From Lachnospiraceae bacterium (GTDB taxonomy: Bacteria > Bacillota > Clostridia > Lachnospirales > Lachnospiraceae), in contig JAETQI010000036.1 in NCBI GenBank assembly GCA_021770755.1, positions 1 to 46,788 of the forward strand: DNA of 46,788 nt, written 5' to 3'. Below, one piece after another: positions 32,721-45,419 of the stretch (positions within the stretch are counted from its first letter, which is position 1; every line of letters begins with the position of its first letter). The position numbers and the translations under genes are program-made. The notes below the pieces were generated by a model. It was not told where the DNA came from and did not search any database. It was given only the letters and a program-made list of their open reading frames with translations.

Positions 32721-35700
32721 ATGGAAAAGAACAGAATACGTCCAGTGGTCTCCGGTAAGACGATGCGTATGAGCTATCAGAGACAAGAAGAGGTTCTGGA
32801 AATGCCGAATCTGATTGAAGTCCAGAAAGATTCCTACAAATGGTTTCTCGAGGAAGGCTTTCGGGAAGCGTTAGCAGATATCTCTCCGATAACCGACTAC
32901 AGTGGACGTCTCAGTCTGGAATTTGTAGATTACGTTTTGGCGGAGGACGAAATCAAGCATACGATCGAGGAGTGCAAGGAGAGAGACTTAACATATGAGG
33001 CTCCCGTTAAGATCAAGGTTCGCCTTCACAATAAAGAAAAAGAAGAGATCACCGAACATGAGATCTTTATGGGTAATTTTCCTCTGATGACAGAGACAGG
33101 TACTTTCGTGATCAACGGCGCGGAACGTGTTATCGTCAGCCAGTTGGTGCGTTCACCTGGCATCTACTATGGCATTGCACATGACAAGATTGGTAAGAGA
33201 CTGTTTTCGTGTACTGTCATCCCCAATCGCGGTGCATGGCTCGAGTATGAGACCGATTCCAATGACGTTTTCTACGTTCGTGTAGATAGAACAAGAAAAG
33301 TACCGATCACTGTGCTGGTCCGCGCGCTCGGTGTAGGTACAAATGAAGAGATCCTGGAGCTCTTTGGCGAGGAGCCCAAGATCCTGGCAAGCTTTGCCAA
33401 GGATACTTCTGAGAATTATCAGGAAGGTCTAAAGGAGCTGTACAGCAAGATCCGTCCCGGTGAGCCGTTTAGCCTGGACAGTGCTGAAAACCTTGTGACA
33501 GCGATGTTCTTTGATCCCAGAAGATATGATCTTGCGAAGGTTGGCAGATATAAATTTAACAAAAAACTTGCCTTGAAGAACAGGATCAGAAACCAGATCC
33601 TCGCGGAGGATGTGGTGGATCCTTTTAGCGGAGAGGTTCTTGGGCAGAAAGGCGATAAAGTTACGGTAGAGATGGCTGAGAGTATCCAGAACGCGGCTGT
33701 TCCTTTTGTGTGGATCCAGACAGAGGAACGGCTTGTAAAGGTACTCTCCAATATGATGGTCGATATCACGAACTTTGTCGACTGTGAGCCGAGAAGCCTT
33801 GGCATCACAGAGCAGGTCTATTTCCCGGTACTGCGCCAGATACTTGAGGAGTATTCCGAGAATCCGGAGGAACTGGCGGACGCGATCACCAGAAATGTAC
33901 ATGAGCTGATCCCAAAACATATTACAAAAGAAGATATTTTAGCGTCGATCAACTACAACATGCATCTCGAGTTTGGCCTTGGAAACAGCGACGATATCGA
34001 TCACCTGGGCAACAGGCGCATCAGGGCGGTCGGCGAGCTGTTACAGAACCAGTACCGCATCGGTCTCTCCAGGATGGAGCGCGTTGTGCGTGAGCGCATG
34101 ACGACGCATGACTCGGATGAGGTGTCGCCGCAGGCACTCATCAACATCAAACCTGTACAGGCTGCCATCAAGGAATTCTTCGGTTCCTCACAGTTGTCGC
34201 AGTTCATGGATCAGAACAATCCGCTCGGCGAGCTGACGCACAAGAGGCGTCTCTCTGCACTGGGACCAGGCGGTCTCTCCAGGGACCGTGCGGGATTTGA
34301 GGTTCGGGATGTGCACTATTCGCACTACGGCAGAATGTGCCCGATCGAGACGCCAGAAGGACCAAACATCGGCCTGATTAACTCTCTTGCATCTTATGCA
34401 AGGATTAATGAATACGGATTTGTCGAGGCACCTTACCGCAAGATCGACAAGTCAGATCCCAAGAATCCGCGTGTCACGGACGAGGTGGTTTACATGACTG
34501 CCGACGAGGAGGACAATTACCATGTAGCGCAGGCGAATGAGCAGCTTGACGAGAATGGTTATTTTGTGCGCAATTCCGTGTCCGGACGTTATCTTGACGA
34601 GACACAGGAGTATCCCAAAGCGATGTTTGACTATATGGACGTGTCTCCGAAGATGGTGTTTTCTGTCGCTACGGCGCTGATCCCGTTTTTGCAGAACGAC
34701 GACGCCAACCGCGCGCTGATGGGTTCCAACATGCAGCGCCAGGCGGTTCCGCTCTTGTTCACGGAGGCGCCGGTCGTCGGGACAGGTATCGAGGTGAAGG
34801 CTGCTGTCGACTCCGGTGTCTGTGTGGTGGCAAAGAAGCCGGGCACGATCACTTATGTCTCGTCAAGACTGATCAGGCTTACCTATGATGACGGTGAGAA
34901 GGCGGAGTTTAAGCTGCACAAGTTTGAGCGCAGCAACCAGTCAAACTGCTACAATCAGAAGCCGATCGTGTTCAAGGGAGATCATGTGGAAGCTGGGCAG
35001 GTGATCGCTGACGGTGCGTCTACCAGCGGCGGAGAGCTTGGACTTGGCAAGAATCCGCTGATCGGTTTCATGACATGGGAGGGTTATAATTACGAGGATG
35101 CCGTTCTTCTGAGTGAGCGGCTTGTCATGGAGGATGTGTATACCTCCATTCATATAGAAGAGTACGAGACAGACGCGCGCGATACAAAGCTCGGGCCGGA
35201 GGAGATCACAAGAGATGTGCCCGGTGTCGGCGATGATGCGCTCAAGGATCTCGACGATCGGGGAATTATCAGGATCGGTGCGGAGGTTCGCGCCGGTGAT
35301 ATCCTTGTCGGCAAGGTTACACCGAAGGGGGAGACTGAGCTGACAGCGGAGGAGCGTCTTCTCCGTGCGATCTTTGGTGAGAAGGCAAGGGAAGTGCGTG
35401 ATACTTCATTGAAAGTGCCGCACGGTGAGTACGGTGTTGTTGTCGATGCGAAAGTATTTTCGAGGGCAAACGGCGACACGGAGCTTGCGCCCGGAGTAAA
35501 CCAGACGGTGCGTATCTATATCGCCCAGAAGAGAAAGATTTCTGTCGGTGACAAGATGGCTGGACGTCACGGCAACAAGGGTGTCGTTTCGCGTGTGCTC
35601 CCGGTGGAGGATATGCCGTATCTGCCGAACGGGCGTCCGCTTGATATTGTGTTAAATCCGCTCGGCGTGCCTTCCCGTATGAACATCGGGCAGGTGCTGG

Positions 35701-36581
35701 AGATTCATCTCTCGCTGGCGGCAAAAGCGCTTGGCTTCAATGTTTCCACGCCCGTGTTTGACGGCGCAAACGAGCTTGATATCATGGATACGCTCGATCT
35801 TGCAAACGACTATGTCAATCTCGATTGGGAGGAGTTTGAGGCAAAACACAAGGAGGAGCTTCTGCCCGAGGTGATGGACTATCTGTCGGAGAACAGGGAG
35901 CACAGAAAGCTCTGGAAGGGTGTGCCGATCTCGAGAGACGGCAAGGTGAGGCTGCGCGATGGTAGGACAGGCGAGTACTTTGACAGTCCGGTCACGATCG
36001 GACACATGCATTACCTGAAACTCCATCATCTGGTAGATGACAAGATCCACGCGCGCTCGACAGGACCGTATGGTATGGTAACGCAGCAGCCGCTCGGCGG
36101 TAAGGCGCAGTTTGGCGGACAGCGTTTCGGAGAGATGGAAGTGTGGGCGCTGGAGGCATATGGCGCATCCCATACACTGCAGGAGATCCTGACCGTAAAA
36201 TCCGATGATGTTGTAGGACGAGTTAAGACTTATGAGGCGATCATCAAAGGTGAGAATATCCCTGAGCCGGGTATTCCGGAATCGTTTAAGGTGCTGCTCA
36301 AGGAGCTCCAGTCGCTTGGCCTTGATGTAAAGGTGTATGATGAAAATCAAAACGAAGTGGAGCTCAAGGAGTCGGTTGATTATACAGAGACGGATTTCCG
36401 TGTTGAGATGGAAGGTGACCGCAAGTATGACAACAGGGAGAATCTCGACGGCTATCAGCAGAAAGAGTTTGACACGGTGAGCGGCGACCTGGTTGATGCT
36501 GAGGATGATTTTGAGGACGATGATTTTTCCGACGATGATTTCGAGGGCGATGATGATAATTTTGATGACGATGAATTTTAA
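32721..36581 (+). CDS. rpoB: RNA polymerase beta subunit, 1286 aa
   Basis: Catalytic beta subunit. Hallmarks in order: [39 protein letters not shown], the rifampicin region with [20 protein letters not shown] and [55 protein letters not shown], and the C-terminal [20 protein letters not shown]. The rifampicin region shows no obvious resistance substitution. It ends with an acidic Asp-rich tail of about 35 residues beyond the core. GGGGTGA upstream. rpoC follows after 26 bases. Confidence 0.98.
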   Translation: MEKNRIRPVVSGKTMRMSYQRQEEVLEMPNLIEVQKDSYKWFLEEGFREALADISPITDYSGRLSLEFVDYVLAEDEIKHTIEECKERDLTYEAPVKIKVRLHNKEKEEITEHEIFMGNFPLMTETGTFVINGAERVIVSQLVRSPGIYYGIAHDKIGKRLFSCTVIPNRGAWLEYETDSNDVFYVRVDRTRKVPITVLVRALGVGTNEEILELFGEEPKILASFAKDTSENYQEGLKELYSKIRPGEPFSLDSAENLVTAMFFDPRRYDLAKVGRYKFNKKLALKNRIRNQILAEDVVDPFSGEVLGQKGDKVTVEMAESIQNAAVPFVWIQTEERLVKVLSNMMVDITNFVDCEPRSLGITEQVYFPVLRQILEEYSENPEELADAITRNVHELIPKHITKEDILASINYNMHLEFGLGNSDDIDHLGNRRIRAVGELLQNQYRIGLSRMERVVRERMTTHDSDEVSPQALINIKPVQAAIKEFFGSSQLSQFMDQNNPLGELTHKRRLSALGPGGLSRDRAGFEVRDVHYSHYGRMCPIETPEGPNIGLINSLASYARINEYGFVEAPYRKIDKSDPKNPRVTDEVVYMTADEEDNYHVAQANEQLDENGYFVRNSVSGRYLDETQEYPKAMFDYMDVSPKMVFSVATALIPFLQNDDANRALMGSNMQRQAVPLLFTEAPVVGTGIEVKAAVDSGVCVVAKKPGTITYVSSRLIRLTYDDGEKAEFKLHKFERSNQSNCYNQKPIVFKGDHVEAGQVIADGASTSGGELGLGKNPLIGFMTWEGYNYEDAVLLSERLVMEDVYTSIHIEEYETDARDTKLGPEEITRDVPGVGDDALKDLDDRGIIRIGAEVRAGDILVGKVTPKGETELTAEERLLRAIFGEKAREVRDTSLKVPHGEYGVVVDAKVFSRANGDTELAPGVNQTVRIYIAQKRKISVGDKMAGRHGNKGVVSRVLPVEDMPYLPNGRPLDIVLNPLGVPSRMNIGQVLEIHLSLAAKALGFNVSTPVFDGANELDIMDTLDLANDYVNLDWEEFEAKHKEELLPEVMDYLSENREHRKLWKGVPISRDGKVRLRDGRTGEYFDSPVTIGHMHYLKLHHLVDDKIHARSTGPYGMVTQQPLGGKAQFGGQRFGEMEVWALEAYGASHTLQEILTVKSDDVVGRVKTYEAIIKGENIPEPGIPESFKVLLKELQSLGLDVKVYDENQNEVELKESVDYTETDFRVEMEGDRKYDNRENLDGYQQKEFDTVSGDLVDAEDDFEDDDFSDDDFEGDDDNFDDDEF

Positions 36582-36607
36582 TAAAAAGATTCGGAAGGAG
36601 TACCAAA

Positions 36608-39600
36608 ATGTCTGAAATGAAAAATGAACAGAGTCAGTCGATCTCTTTTGATGCGATCAAGATCGGTCTGGCTTCCCCTGAAAAGATCAGGGAATGGTCA
36701 AGAGGCGAGGTAACGAAACCGGAAACCATCAACTACAGGACGTTAAAGCCTGAGCGGGATGGCCTGTACTGCGAAAAGATCTTTGGACCCAGCAAAGACT
36801 GGGAATGCCATTGTGGAAAATACAAGAAGATCCGCTATAAGGGCGTGATCTGTGACCGCTGCGGGGTGGAAGTTACAAAGTCAAGCGTGCGCAGGGAGCG
36901 CATGGGACATATCGAGCTTGCAGCCCCTGTGTCACATATCTGGTACTTCAAGGGGATCCCGAGCCGGATGGGACTCATACTGGATCTGACGCCGCGCGTG
37001 CTGGAGAAGGTATTGTACTTTGCGTCCTACATTGTGCTGGATCCAAGAGAGACTACGCTGGAATACAAGCAGGTGCTGTCGGAGAAGGAATACCAGGACA
37101 ATGTGGAGAAGTGGGGCAAAAGCGCCTTCCGTGTAGGTATGGGGGCAGAGGCGATCAAGGAGCTTCTCGAGGCGATCGATCTGGAGCGCGAGTGCAACGA
37201 ACTCTCGGCAGAGCTGAAAAATGATAATACAAAGGGGCAGAAGCGCGCTAAGATCGTGAAGAGGCTTGAGGTTGTCGAGTCCTTTAGGGCATCCGGAAAC
37301 AGGCCGGAGTGGATGATCATGGATGCGATCCCGGTGCTCCCGCCCGATCTGCGCCCGATGGTTCAGCTTGACGGCGGCAGATTTGCGACTTCTGACTTAA
37401 ATGACTTATATCGCAGGATCATCAATAGAAACAACCGTCTGAAAAGACTGCTCGAGCTTGGGGCGCCGGACATCATTGTCAGAAATGAGAAGAGAATGCT
37501 CCAGGAGGCAGTTGATGCGCTGATCGACAACGGCAGACGCGGACGTCCTGTCACCGGACCCGGAAACAGGGCGCTCAAGTCCCTGTCCGATATGTTAAAG
37601 GGTAAGGGCGGACGTTTCCGTCAGAACCTGCTTGGCAAGCGCGTTGACTATTCGGGTCGTTCTGTTATCGTCGTGGGACCCGAGTTAAAGATCTATCAGT
37701 GCGGTCTGCCCAAGGAGATGGCGATCGAACTTTTTAAGCCCTTTGTCATGAAGGAGCTTGTGTCAAGGCAGATATCACAGAATATCAAGCATGCCAAGAA
37801 GCTTGTGGAGAAACTGGATCAGGCTGTGTGGGATGTGCTCGAGGAGGTCATCAAGGAGCATCCGGTTATGCTGAACCGTGCGCCGACACTGCACAGGCTT
37901 GGTATTCAGGCGTTTGAGCCGATCCTGGTCGAAGGTAAGGCGATCAAGCTCCATCCGTTGGTATGTACGGCGTTCAATGCTGACTTTGACGGCGACCAGA
38001 TGGCGGTGCATCTTCCGCTCTCGGTGGAGGCGCAGGCGGAGTGCCGTTTCCTGCTGCTGTCGCCGAACAATCTGCTGAAGCCTTCCGACGGCGGCCCGGT
38101 GGCTGTCCCTTCACAGGATATGGTGCTTGGCATCTACTATCTGACGCAGGAGCGGCCGGGGGCAGTCGGCGAGGGCAAATATTTTAAGAGTGTAAACGAG
38201 GCGATCCTCGCCTATGAGAATAAGGCGTGTACACTCCACTCGAGGATCAAGGTGCGTGTGGCAAAGACGCTGCCGGACGGCGAGGTGCTCACAGGCATCG
38301 TGGAGTCCACGTTAGGACGCTTCATATTCAATGAGATCCTTCCGCAGGATCTGGAATTTGTGGACAGGAGCAAGCCTGAGAACAGGCTGCTTCCCGAGGT
38401 GGATTTCCATGTGGGCAAGAAGGGATTGAAGCAGATCCTCGAGAAAGTCATCAACATTCACGGCGCGACCAAGACGGCGGAGGTTCTTGACAGTATCAAA
38501 GCGATGGGATATAAGTACTCGACGCGCGCGGCGATGACAGTTTCCATTTCGGATATGACAGTGCCTGCCGAGAAGGCGCAGATGCTTGCGGAAGCGCAGA
38601 AGACAGTTGACCGCATCACGGTGAATTTCAGGCGCGGACTGATGACGGATGAGGAGCGCTACAAGGCTGTCGTGGAGACCTGGAAAGAGACGGATGACGC
38701 GCTTACCGAGAAGCTGATCGGCGGTCTTGACAAGTACAACAATATCTTCATGATGGCGGACTCCGGTGCGCGCGGATCCAACCAGCAGATCAAGCAGTTG
38801 GCAGGCATGCGCGGACTGATGGCAGATACGACAGGACGGACCATCGAGCTGCCGATCAAGTCAAATTTCCGGGAAGGACTTGACGTATTGGAGTATTTCA
38901 TGTCAGCGCACGGCGCGCGGAAAGGTATGTCCGATACAGCGCTGCGAACCGCGGACTCGGGATATCTGACACGCCGAATGGTCGATGTCTGCCAGGAGCT
39001 GATCATCCGCGAGATCGACTGTTGCGAGGGCAAGGATTTCATACCTGGCATGGAAGTGGCAGCGTTCATGGACGGCAAGGAGACGATCGAGGGCTTAAAG
39101 GACAGGATCACAGGCAGATATTCGTGCGAGGACATCAAGGATCGGGACGGCAATATTCTCGTGAAGAAGAATCATATGATCACGCCGAGCAGGGCGGCAA
39201 AGATCCTGGGCAGGGGCGTTGATGAGAAGGGCGAACCGATCGAGAAGGTTAAGATACGCAACATTCTCTGCTGCAAGTCCCACATTGGTATCTGTGCGAA
39301 GTGTTATGGTGCCAACATGGCTACAGGCGAGCCTGTCCAGATCGGTGAGGCTGTCGGCATCATCGCCGCGCAGTCGATCGGCGAGCCGGGTACGCAGCTT
39401 ACCATGAGAACATTCCACAGCGGCGGCGTTGCCGGTGATGATATCACACAGGGTCTTCCCCGTGTCGAGGAGCTTTTCGAGGCGAGAAAGCCGAAGGGAC
39501 TTGCGATCATCGCCGAGTTTGGCGGTACAGCCACGATCAAGGATACCAAGAAAAAGAGGGAGATCATCGTGTCGGACGGGATCAACGAGAAGACGTATCT

Positions 39601-40273
39601 GATCCCATATGGATCCCGCATCAAGATCGCGGACGGCGCGGAGCTTGAGGCCGGCGACGAGCTGACAGAGGGTAGTGTCAACCCGCATGACTTGCTGGAG
39701 ATCAAGAAGATCGGCGCTGTTCAGAATTACCTGCTGCGCGAGGTTCAGCGAGTATACCGTCTGCAGGGTGTTGATATCGCTGACAAGCATATCGAGGTCA
39801 TTGTGCGCCAGATGCTTAAGAAAAAGCGCATCGAGACGAGCGGCGATACGGACTTTCTGCCGGGGACACTCGTTGACGGCATCGAGCTTGAGGACATCAA
39901 TGAGCAGCTTCTGCTGGAGGGCAAGCAGCCCGCAGAGTACAAGGATGTGATCCTTGGTATCACGAAGGCAGCACTCGCGACAAGCTCGTTCCTGTCGGCG
40001 GCATCCTTCCAGGAGACGACAAAGGTGCTCACAGAGGCTGCGATCAAGGGCAAGATCGATCCTTTGATCGGCCTTAAGGAGAATGTGATCATCGGTAAGC
40101 TCATTCCGGCTGGTACAGGACTTAGGCGTTACAGGAATGTCAGGCTCAATACGGATGTGGATCTGGACTCTACACTGGATCTGGATGACGAGATCGATTT
40201 CGGATATGATCCGGAGACAGAGGACGAGGACAGAATGGCAGGAGTAGCACGGCCGGTAGGCGTTATGGAATAA
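36608..40273 (+). CDS. rpoC: RNA polymerase beta' subunit, 1221 aa
   Basis: Holds the active-site magnesium: [16 protein letters not shown] is present (NADFDGD). The N-terminal zinc ribbon [55 protein letters not shown], the trigger-loop region [20 protein letters not shown] and the second zinc site [14 protein letters not shown] are all kept, as is [20 protein letters not shown]. The length is typical for Clostridia. GGAAGGAG ribosome binding site. Cotranscribed with rpoB. Confidence 0.98.
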   Translation: MSEMKNEQSQSISFDAIKIGLASPEKIREWSRGEVTKPETINYRTLKPERDGLYCEKIFGPSKDWECHCGKYKKIRYKGVICDRCGVEVTKSSVRRERMGHIELAAPVSHIWYFKGIPSRMGLILDLTPRVLEKVLYFASYIVLDPRETTLEYKQVLSEKEYQDNVEKWGKSAFRVGMGAEAIKELLEAIDLERECNELSAELKNDNTKGQKRAKIVKRLEVVESFRASGNRPEWMIMDAIPVLPPDLRPMVQLDGGRFATSDLNDLYRRIINRNNRLKRLLELGAPDIIVRNEKRMLQEAVDALIDNGRRGRPVTGPGNRALKSLSDMLKGKGGRFRQNLLGKRVDYSGRSVIVVGPELKIYQCGLPKEMAIELFKPFVMKELVSRQISQNIKHAKKLVEKLDQAVWDVLEEVIKEHPVMLNRAPTLHRLGIQAFEPILVEGKAIKLHPLVCTAFNADFDGDQMAVHLPLSVEAQAECRFLLLSPNNLLKPSDGGPVAVPSQDMVLGIYYLTQERPGAVGEGKYFKSVNEAILAYENKACTLHSRIKVRVAKTLPDGEVLTGIVESTLGRFIFNEILPQDLEFVDRSKPENRLLPEVDFHVGKKGLKQILEKVINIHGATKTAEVLDSIKAMGYKYSTRAAMTVSISDMTVPAEKAQMLAEAQKTVDRITVNFRRGLMTDEERYKAVVETWKETDDALTEKLIGGLDKYNNIFMMADSGARGSNQQIKQLAGMRGLMADTTGRTIELPIKSNFREGLDVLEYFMSAHGARKGMSDTALRTADSGYLTRRMVDVCQELIIREIDCCEGKDFIPGMEVAAFMDGKETIEGLKDRITGRYSCEDIKDRDGNILVKKNHMITPSRAAKILGRGVDEKGEPIEKVKIRNILCCKSHIGICAKCYGANMATGEPVQIGEAVGIIAAQSIGEPGTQLTMRTFHSGGVAGDDITQGLPRVEELFEARKPKGLAIIAEFGGTATIKDTKKKREIIVSDGINEKTYLIPYGSRIKIADGAELEAGDELTEGSVNPHDLLEIKKIGAVQNYLLREVQRVYRLQGVDIADKHIEVIVRQMLKKKRIETSGDTDFLPGTLVDGIELEDINEQLLLEGKQPAEYKDVILGITKAALATSSFLSAASFQETTKVLTEAAIKGKIDPLIGLKENVIIGKLIPAGTGLRRYRNVRLNTDVDLDSTLDLDDEIDFGYDPETEDEDRMAGVARPVGVME

Positions 40274-40279
40274 AGAACA

Positions 40280-40320
40280 CAGGATCGGGAAGACAGATGT
40301 CCGCCCGGTCCTGCATTTTT
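40280..40320 (+). terminator. Intrinsic terminator after rpoC
   Basis: CAGGATCGGG (40280-40289) pairs with CCCGGTCCTG (40304-40313, one G-U), then CATTTTT. Confidence 0.87.
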
Positions 40321-40423
40321 ATGCACACGGGCGCCCAGAGGAAGAATGTCAGCATGCGCTGACGGGTGCCCGGCGCATGAGTAGGGGAAGAAGGCTCTTC
40401 CCTACTCGATTGCACACGGGCGC
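40316..40423 (+). repeat. Three-stem structured element, copy 2 (between rpoC and rpsL)
   Basis: Starts at the T-tract of the rpoC terminator. Stem 1: GGGCGCCC (40329-40336) with GGGTGCCC (40364-40371). Unpaired AGAGGAAGAAT (40337-40347). Hairpin 2: GTCAGC/GCTGAC (40348-40363). Then GGCGCAT and hairpin 3: GAGTAGGG with CCCTACTC plus AAGA/TCTT (40379-40407). It matches copy 1 at 31323-31410 in layout. A 13-base direct repeat TGCACACGGGCGC brackets it (40322-40334 and 40411-40423). Confidence 0.65.
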
Positions 40424-40475
40424 AAATTGTTTATAATAAAAAACAGCAAAATGTAAAAAATAATGAAAAAAGTGA

Positions 40476-40504
40476 TTGACATTCCCAAATACTGTAAGTA
40501 TACT
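40476..40504 (+). promoter_or_regulatory. Vegetative promoter of rpsL
   Basis: TTGACA (40476-40481), 17 bases, TATACT (40499-40504). Confidence 0.9.
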
Positions 40505-40539
40505 ATTCTAGTGTGTGTAAACGCACCATTTAATGTGCC

Positions 40540-40615
40540 TATTTAGGCGTAGATCTTTGCATCAGGCTGCCGTAAAGCGGCATGCATTGTCTGATGCCTG
40601 GCATTTAGCGAATAA
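40540..40615 (+). promoter_or_regulatory. Structured leader of rpsL
   Basis: GCATCAG (40559-40565) pairs with CTGATGC (40591-40597), enclosing a small GCCG/CGGC hairpin. It may be a translational control site; no known class was recognised. Confidence 0.4.
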
Positions 40616-40633
40616 AACAGGAGGTGAAAAAGA

Positions 40634-41053
40634 ATGCCAACATTTAACCAATTAGTAAGAAAAGGACGTCAGGAAACAGTAAAGAAGTCTACTGCACCAG
40701 CACTTCAGAGAGGATACAACTCTTTGAGAAAGAAAGCGACAGATACATCTGCTCCTCAGAAGAGAGGCGTATGTACAGCAGTTAAGACTGCAACACCGAA
40801 GAAGCCTAACTCAGCGCTCAGAAAGATCGCCAGGGTACGTCTTTCCAACGGTATGGAAGTGACAAGCTACATTCCGGGAGAGGGACACAACTTGCAGGAG
40901 CACAGTGTTGTACTGATCAGAGGCGGACGTGTTAAGGACTTGCCAGGTACAAGATACCATATCATCAGAGGTACACTTGATACCGCGGGAGTTGCTAACA
41001 GAAAGCAGGCTCGCTCTAAGTATGGAGCGAAGAGGCCAAAAGCAGGTAAGTAG
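40634..41053 (+). CDS. rpsL: Ribosomal protein uS12, 139 aa
   Basis: Small-subunit decoding-centre protein. [60 protein letters not shown] and [20 protein letters not shown] are canonical. Lys at the streptomycin positions (TPKKPNSA) is wild-type. Opens the str group with its own promoter; AGGAGGTG ribosome binding site. Confidence 0.98.
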   Translation: MPTFNQLVRKGRQETVKKSTAPALQRGYNSLRKKATDTSAPQKRGVCTAVKTATPKKPNSALRKIARVRLSNGMEVTSYIPGEGHNLQEHSVVLIRGGRVKDLPGTRYHIIRGTLDTAGVANRKQARSKYGAKRPKAGK

Positions 41054-41265
41054 GATTTACTGCCTTGTACCACAAAAAACTAATTAGTGTTGGGATTCTG
41101 ATTTCATACCCTTATCGTATAAAATGATCGTGATCAAGTAAGGTTAGAATAGAAAACCGCACGAACACAAAGTTTTTATTCATGTGAGTACCGTTGATTT
41201 AATCAAGTAGTGTACAGTCCGCTGGAGCGGCGGTCATACTATCAGTAATTAAGGAGGGAAGAATC

Positions 41266-41736
41266 GTGCCACGTAAAGGACATATTCAAAAAAGAGATGT
41301 ATTAGCAGATCCTATTTACGGGAATAAAGTCGTTACCAAGCTTATCAATAACGTTATGTTAGACGGTAAGAAGGGTGTAGCGCAGAAGATCGTATATGGA
41401 GCATTTTCCAGAGTAGAGGAGAAGGCGCAGAAGCCTGCGGTGGATGTATTTGAGACGGCTATGAACAACATCATGCCGATGCTTGAGTGCAAGGCAAGGC
41501 GTATCGGCGGTGCTACGTATCAGGTGCCGCTTGAGGTAAAGCCGGAGCGCCGTCAGACATTAGGTCTTCGCTGGCTGGTATTTTTCGCACGCAAGAGAGG
41601 CGAGAAGACCATGGAAGAGAGACTTGCAAATGAGATCCTGGATGCATCAAATAACACAGGTGCTGCAGTAAAGAGAAAAGAAGATATGCATAAGATGGCA
41701 GAGGCAAACAAGGCTTTCGCGCATTACAGATTTTAG
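41266..41736 (+). CDS. rpsG: Ribosomal protein uS7, 156 aa
   Basis: Assembles the 3' head of 16S r[63 protein letters not shown] and [18 protein letters not shown] are typical; 156 residues is standard. The start is GTG at 41266 behind AAGGAGGG. The 212-base gap after rpsL has no clear terminator and a small CCGC/GCGG hairpin just before the ribosome binding site. Confidence 0.97.
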   Translation: MPRKGHIQKRDVLADPIYGNKVVTKLINNVMLDGKKGVAQKIVYGAFSRVEEKAQKPAVDVFETAMNNIMPMLECKARRIGGATYQVPLEVKPERRQTLGLRWLVFFARKRGEKTMEERLANEILDASNNTGAAVKRKEDMHKMAEANKAFAHYRF

Positions 41737-41813
41737 TGATATTTGGCATTATGCGCGCGAAATCCTCAGCTTTTGCGCATCATCGTTTCTAATTTTTTTA
41801 AGGAGGAAGAACT

Positions 41814-43931
41814 TTGGCTGGAAGAGAATATCCTTTAGAGAGAACCAGAAACATCGGTATCATGGCGCATATTGATGCTGGTAAGACTACTCTTACAGAG
41901 CGTATCTTATACTATACCGGTGTTAACTATAAGATCGGCGATACACACGAGGGCACTGCGACCATGGACTGGATGGAGCAGGAGCAGGAGAGAGGTATCA
42001 CGATCACATCAGCCGCGACAACATGTCACTGGACACACCAGGAGAATGCCAAGCCACAGGAAGGTGCTCTGGAGCATCGTATCAACATTATCGATACACC
42101 GGGACATGTGGACTTCACTGTGGAGGTTGAGCGTTCCCTTCGTGTACTTGACGGCGCAGTAGGTGTTTTCTGTGCAAAGGGTGGTGTGGAGCCACAGTCA
42201 GAAAATGTTTGGCGTCAGGCTGATACCTACAATGTACCGAGAATGGCATTTATCAACAAGATGGATATCCTGGGTGCCGATTTCTATGGTGCTGTAGAGC
42301 AGATCCGGACCAGATTGGGCAAGAATGCGATCATTCTTGAGATACCGATCGGCAAGGAAGATAATTTTAAGGGAATCGTCGATCTGATGGAGATGAAAGC
42401 CTACATCTACAATGATGACAAGGGCGACGACATCACCATTTGCGAAATTCCTGCAGATATGGCAGACGACGCAGAGCTTTATCACTCGGAGATGGTGGAG
42501 AAGATCTGCGAGCTGGATGATGATCTGACAATGATGTACCTGGAAGGTGAGGAGCCAACGGTGGAGCAGCTTAAGGCAGTGCTTAGGAAAGGCACCTGCG
42601 AGTGTACGGCTGTTCCGATCTGCTGTGGTTCTGCGTATAGAAATAAGGGTGTCCAGAAGCTGCTGGACGCGATCCTTGATTTTATGCCGGCACCTACGGA
42701 TATCCCGTCGATCAAGGGTACTGATCTGGAAGGCAACGAGGTGGAGAGACACTCCTCAGACGAAGAGCCGTTCTCGGCACTCGCATTTAAGATCATGACC
42801 GATCCGTTTGTCGGCAAGCTTGCATTCTTCAGAGTGTACTCTGGTACGATGAACTCAGGTTCTTACGTGCTGAATGCGACAAAAGATAAAAAAGAGCGTG
42901 TGGGACGTATCCTGCAGATGCACGCAAACAAGAGGCAGGAGCTTGACAAGGTTTACTCCGGTGATATCGCGGCGGCAGTCGGATTCAAATTCACGACGAC
43001 CGGCGATACGATCTGTGATGACCAGCATCCTGTGATCCTCGAGTCCATGGAATTCCCAGAGCCGGTTATCGAGCTTGCGATCGAGCCGAAGACAAAGGCT
43101 GGACAGGGCAAGATGGGCGAGGCGCTCGCAAAGCTTGCGGAGGAAGATCCTACATTCCGTGCTCACACAAATCAGGAGACAGGACAGACGATTATCGCAG
43201 GTATGGGTGAGCTCCATCTGGAGATTATCGTGGACAGACTCTTGCGCGAGTTCAAGGTGGAGGCGAACGTTGGTGCACCTCAGGTTGCATATAAGGAAGC
43301 GATAACGAAAGAAGTCGAGGTGGATTCCAAGTATGCGAAGCAGTCGGGCGGACGTGGACAGTACGGTCATTGTAAAGTCAGATTTGCCCCGATGGACGCA
43401 AACGGCGAAGAACTCTACAAGTTTGAGTCCAGCGTGGTCGGTGGCGCGATTCCGAAGGAATATATTCCGGCGATCGGAGAAGGTATCGAGGAGGCAACCC
43501 ATGCCGGTATCCTTGGCGGATTCCCGGTAGTCGGCGTGTACGCAAATGTATACGACGGATCTTACCATGAGGTGGACTCTTCCGAGATGGCATTCCATAT
43601 TGCAGGTTCCCTCGCATTCAAAGAGGCAATGCAGAAGGCTGCTCCGGTGCTGCTTGAGCCGATCATGAAGGTGGAAGTGACAATGCCTGAGGAGTATATG
43701 GGAGATGTCATCGGTGACATCAATTCACGCCGCGGCCGCATTGAAGGTATGGACGACCTGGGCGGTGGAAAGATCGTCAGGGGATATGTTCCGCTTGCGG
43801 AGATGTTTGGCTATGCTACAGACCTGCGCTCTAGGACACAGGGACGTGGAAACTATTCGATGTTCTTTGAGAAGTACGAGCAGGTTCCGAAGTCGGTGCA
43901 GGAGAAGGTGCTTGCGGCAAAAGCGAAATAA
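41814..43931 (+). CDS. fusA: Elongation factor G, 705 aa
   Basis: GTPase that moves the ribosome along the mRNA. G1 [20 protein letters not shown]2 with [13 protein letters not shown]3 DTPGHVDF, G4 NKMD, then domain [18 protein letters not shown] and domain [20 protein letters not shown]. The start is TTG at 41814, 6 bases after AAGGAGGA, giving [20 protein letters not shown], a normal EF-G start. Part of the rpsL-rpsG-fusA-tuf group. Confidence 0.98.
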   Translation: MAGREYPLERTRNIGIMAHIDAGKTTLTERILYYTGVNYKIGDTHEGTATMDWMEQEQERGITITSAATTCHWTHQENAKPQEGALEHRINIIDTPGHVDFTVEVERSLRVLDGAVGVFCAKGGVEPQSENVWRQADTYNVPRMAFINKMDILGADFYGAVEQIRTRLGKNAIILEIPIGKEDNFKGIVDLMEMKAYIYNDDKGDDITICEIPADMADDAELYHSEMVEKICELDDDLTMMYLEGEEPTVEQLKAVLRKGTCECTAVPICCGSAYRNKGVQKLLDAILDFMPAPTDIPSIKGTDLEGNEVERHSSDEEPFSALAFKIMTDPFVGKLAFFRVYSGTMNSGSYVLNATKDKKERVGRILQMHANKRQELDKVYSGDIAAAVGFKFTTTGDTICDDQHPVILESMEFPEPVIELAIEPKTKAGQGKMGEALAKLAEEDPTFRAHTNQETGQTIIAGMGELHLEIIVDRLLREFKVEANVGAPQVAYKEAITKEVEVDSKYAKQSGGRGQYGHCKVRFAPMDANGEELYKFESSVVGGAIPKEYIPAIGEGIEEATHAGILGGFPVVGVYANVYDGSYHEVDSSEMAFHIAGSLAFKEAMQKAAPVLLEPIMKVEVTMPEEYMGDVIGDINSRRGRIEGMDDLGGGKIVRGYVPLAEMFGYATDLRSRTQGRGNYSMFFEKYEQVPKSVQEKVLAAKAK

Positions 43932-43965
43932 TTGATCTTCAAGGTATGATTTTATGAAATAATGC

Positions 43966-44006
43966 TTGAAAATTCCAACTGTTTTTACTATAATGAAAAC
44001 AGTTGG
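43966..44006 (+). promoter_or_regulatory. tuf promoter with an 11-bp inverted repeat around the -10 box
   Basis: TTGAAA (43966-43971), 17 bases, TATAAT (43989-43994). CCAACTGTTTT (43975-43985) and AAAACAGTTGG (43996-44006) form a perfect 11-bp inverted repeat with the -10 in the 10-base centre. It could be an operator, or the fusA 3' hairpin; no T-run follows it. Confidence 0.7.
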
Positions 44007-44071
44007 GTTAAGTTTTATAAAATATGAAACTAATGTAATGAATATTAACTATTTTAAGGAGGACTTTTAAA

Positions 44072-45259
44072 ATGGCAAAGGCTAAATTTGAAAGAAGCAA
44101 ACCCCATTGCAACATTGGTACGATCGGACACGTTGACCATGGTAAGACAACTTTGACAGCCGCGATCACAAAGGTGCTGGCTGCAAGAGTTGCTGGTAAC
44201 GTAGCTACAGATTTTGAGAACATTGATAAGGCTCCGGAAGAGAGAGAGCGTGGTATCACGATCAATACTGCTCACGTTGAGTACGAGACAGAGAAGAGAC
44301 ATTATGCACATGTGGACTGCCCGGGTCATGCTGACTATGTAAAGAACATGATCACAGGTGCTGCACAGATGGACGGCGCTATCCTTGTTGTTGCTGCAAC
44401 AGACGGCGTTATGGCGCAGACAAAGGAGCACATCCTTCTGTCCCGTCAGGTAGGTGTGCCTAAGATCGTTGTATTCCTGAACAAGTGCGACATGGTTGAC
44501 GATCCTGAGCTGATCGAGCTTGTCGAGATGGAAGTAACAGAGCAGCTTGAGGAGTACGAGTTCACAGACTGCCCGATCATTAAGGGATCTGCGTTGAAGG
44601 CTCTTGAAGATCCCAGCAGCGAGTGGGGCGACAAGATCATCGAGCTGATGGATACAGTTGACGAGCATATTCCTGATCCTGTTCGTGAGACAGATAAGCC
44701 GTTCCTGATGCCGATCGAGGATATCTTCACGATCACAGGTCGTGGTACAGTTGCTACAGGCCGTGTTGAGCGTGGTACACTCCATGTCAACGAGGATGTT
44801 GAGATCGTTGGTATCAGCGAGGAGACAAAGAAGACAGTATGTACAGGTATCGAGATGTTCCGCAAGCTTCTTGATGAGGCTCAGGCAGGTGACAACATCG
44901 GTGCGCTGCTCCGTGGTATCCAGAGAACAGAGATCCAGAGAGGACAGGTTCTTGCAAAACCCGGCACAGTTACATGCCACAAGAAATTTACAGCTCAGGT
45001 TTATGTACTGACAAAGGACGAGGGTGGACGTCATACACCGTTCTTCAACAACTACAGACCCCAGTTCTATTTCAGAACAACTGACGTTACAGGTGTCTGC
45101 AATCTTCCAGATGGCACAGAGATGTGTATGCCTGGCGATAACGTAGAGATGACGATCGAGTTGATCCATCCGATCGCTATGGAGCAGGGACTTACGTTTG
45201 CTATCCGTGAGGGTGGTCGTACAGTAGGTTCAGGTAGGGTTGCTACAATCATTGAGTAA
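44072..45259 (+). CDS. tuf: Elongation factor Tu, 395 aa
   Basis: Delivers aminoacyl-tRNA to the ribosome. [39 protein letters not shown] (G1), [14 protein letters not shown] (G2), [20 protein letters not shown] (G3), NKCDMVDD (G4) and domains II/III ([45 protein letters not shown]) are canonical. AAGGAGGA ribosome binding site. A terminator and a mobile element lie directly downstream. Confidence 0.98.
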   Translation: MAKAKFERSKPHCNIGTIGHVDHGKTTLTAAITKVLAARVAGNVATDFENIDKAPEERERGITINTAHVEYETEKRHYAHVDCPGHADYVKNMITGAAQMDGAILVVAATDGVMAQTKEHILLSRQVGVPKIVVFLNKCDMVDDPELIELVEMEVTEQLEEYEFTDCPIIKGSALKALEDPSSEWGDKIIELMDTVDEHIPDPVRETDKPFLMPIEDIFTITGRGTVATGRVERGTLHVNEDVEIVGISEETKKTVCTGIEMFRKLLDEAQAGDNIGALLRGIQRTEIQRGQVLAKPGTVTCHKKFTAQVYVLTKDEGGRHTPFFNNYRPQFYFRTTDVTGVCNLPDGTEMCMPGDNVEMTIELIHPIAMEQGLTFAIREGGRTVGSGRVATIIE

Positions 45260-45292
45260 TCTTGTAATTAGAGCCAAATAATAAAAATAAGC

Positions 45293-45334
45293 ACCGCAAT
45301 CCTTTGAAAAATCAAGGGATTGCGGTTTCTTAAT
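45293..45334 (+). terminator. Intrinsic terminator after tuf
   Basis: ACCGCAATCC (45293-45302) pairs with GGATTGCGGT (45317-45326), extended by three more pairs, then TTTCTT. Confidence 0.8.
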
Positions 45335-45419
45335 GTCTAAAAATAATAGCGAACAAAAGGAGAAGCCACTTGCCGGAATTTCATTGAAAATGGCTTGTGG
45401 CTCTAAAATGGCTCTATTT

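Noticed and set aside
44054-45169. 371-residue open frame on the minus strand across tuf
   Set aside because: Antisense shadow of a highly biased housekeeping gene; Cys/Leu-rich translation with no family similarity and no ribosome binding site.
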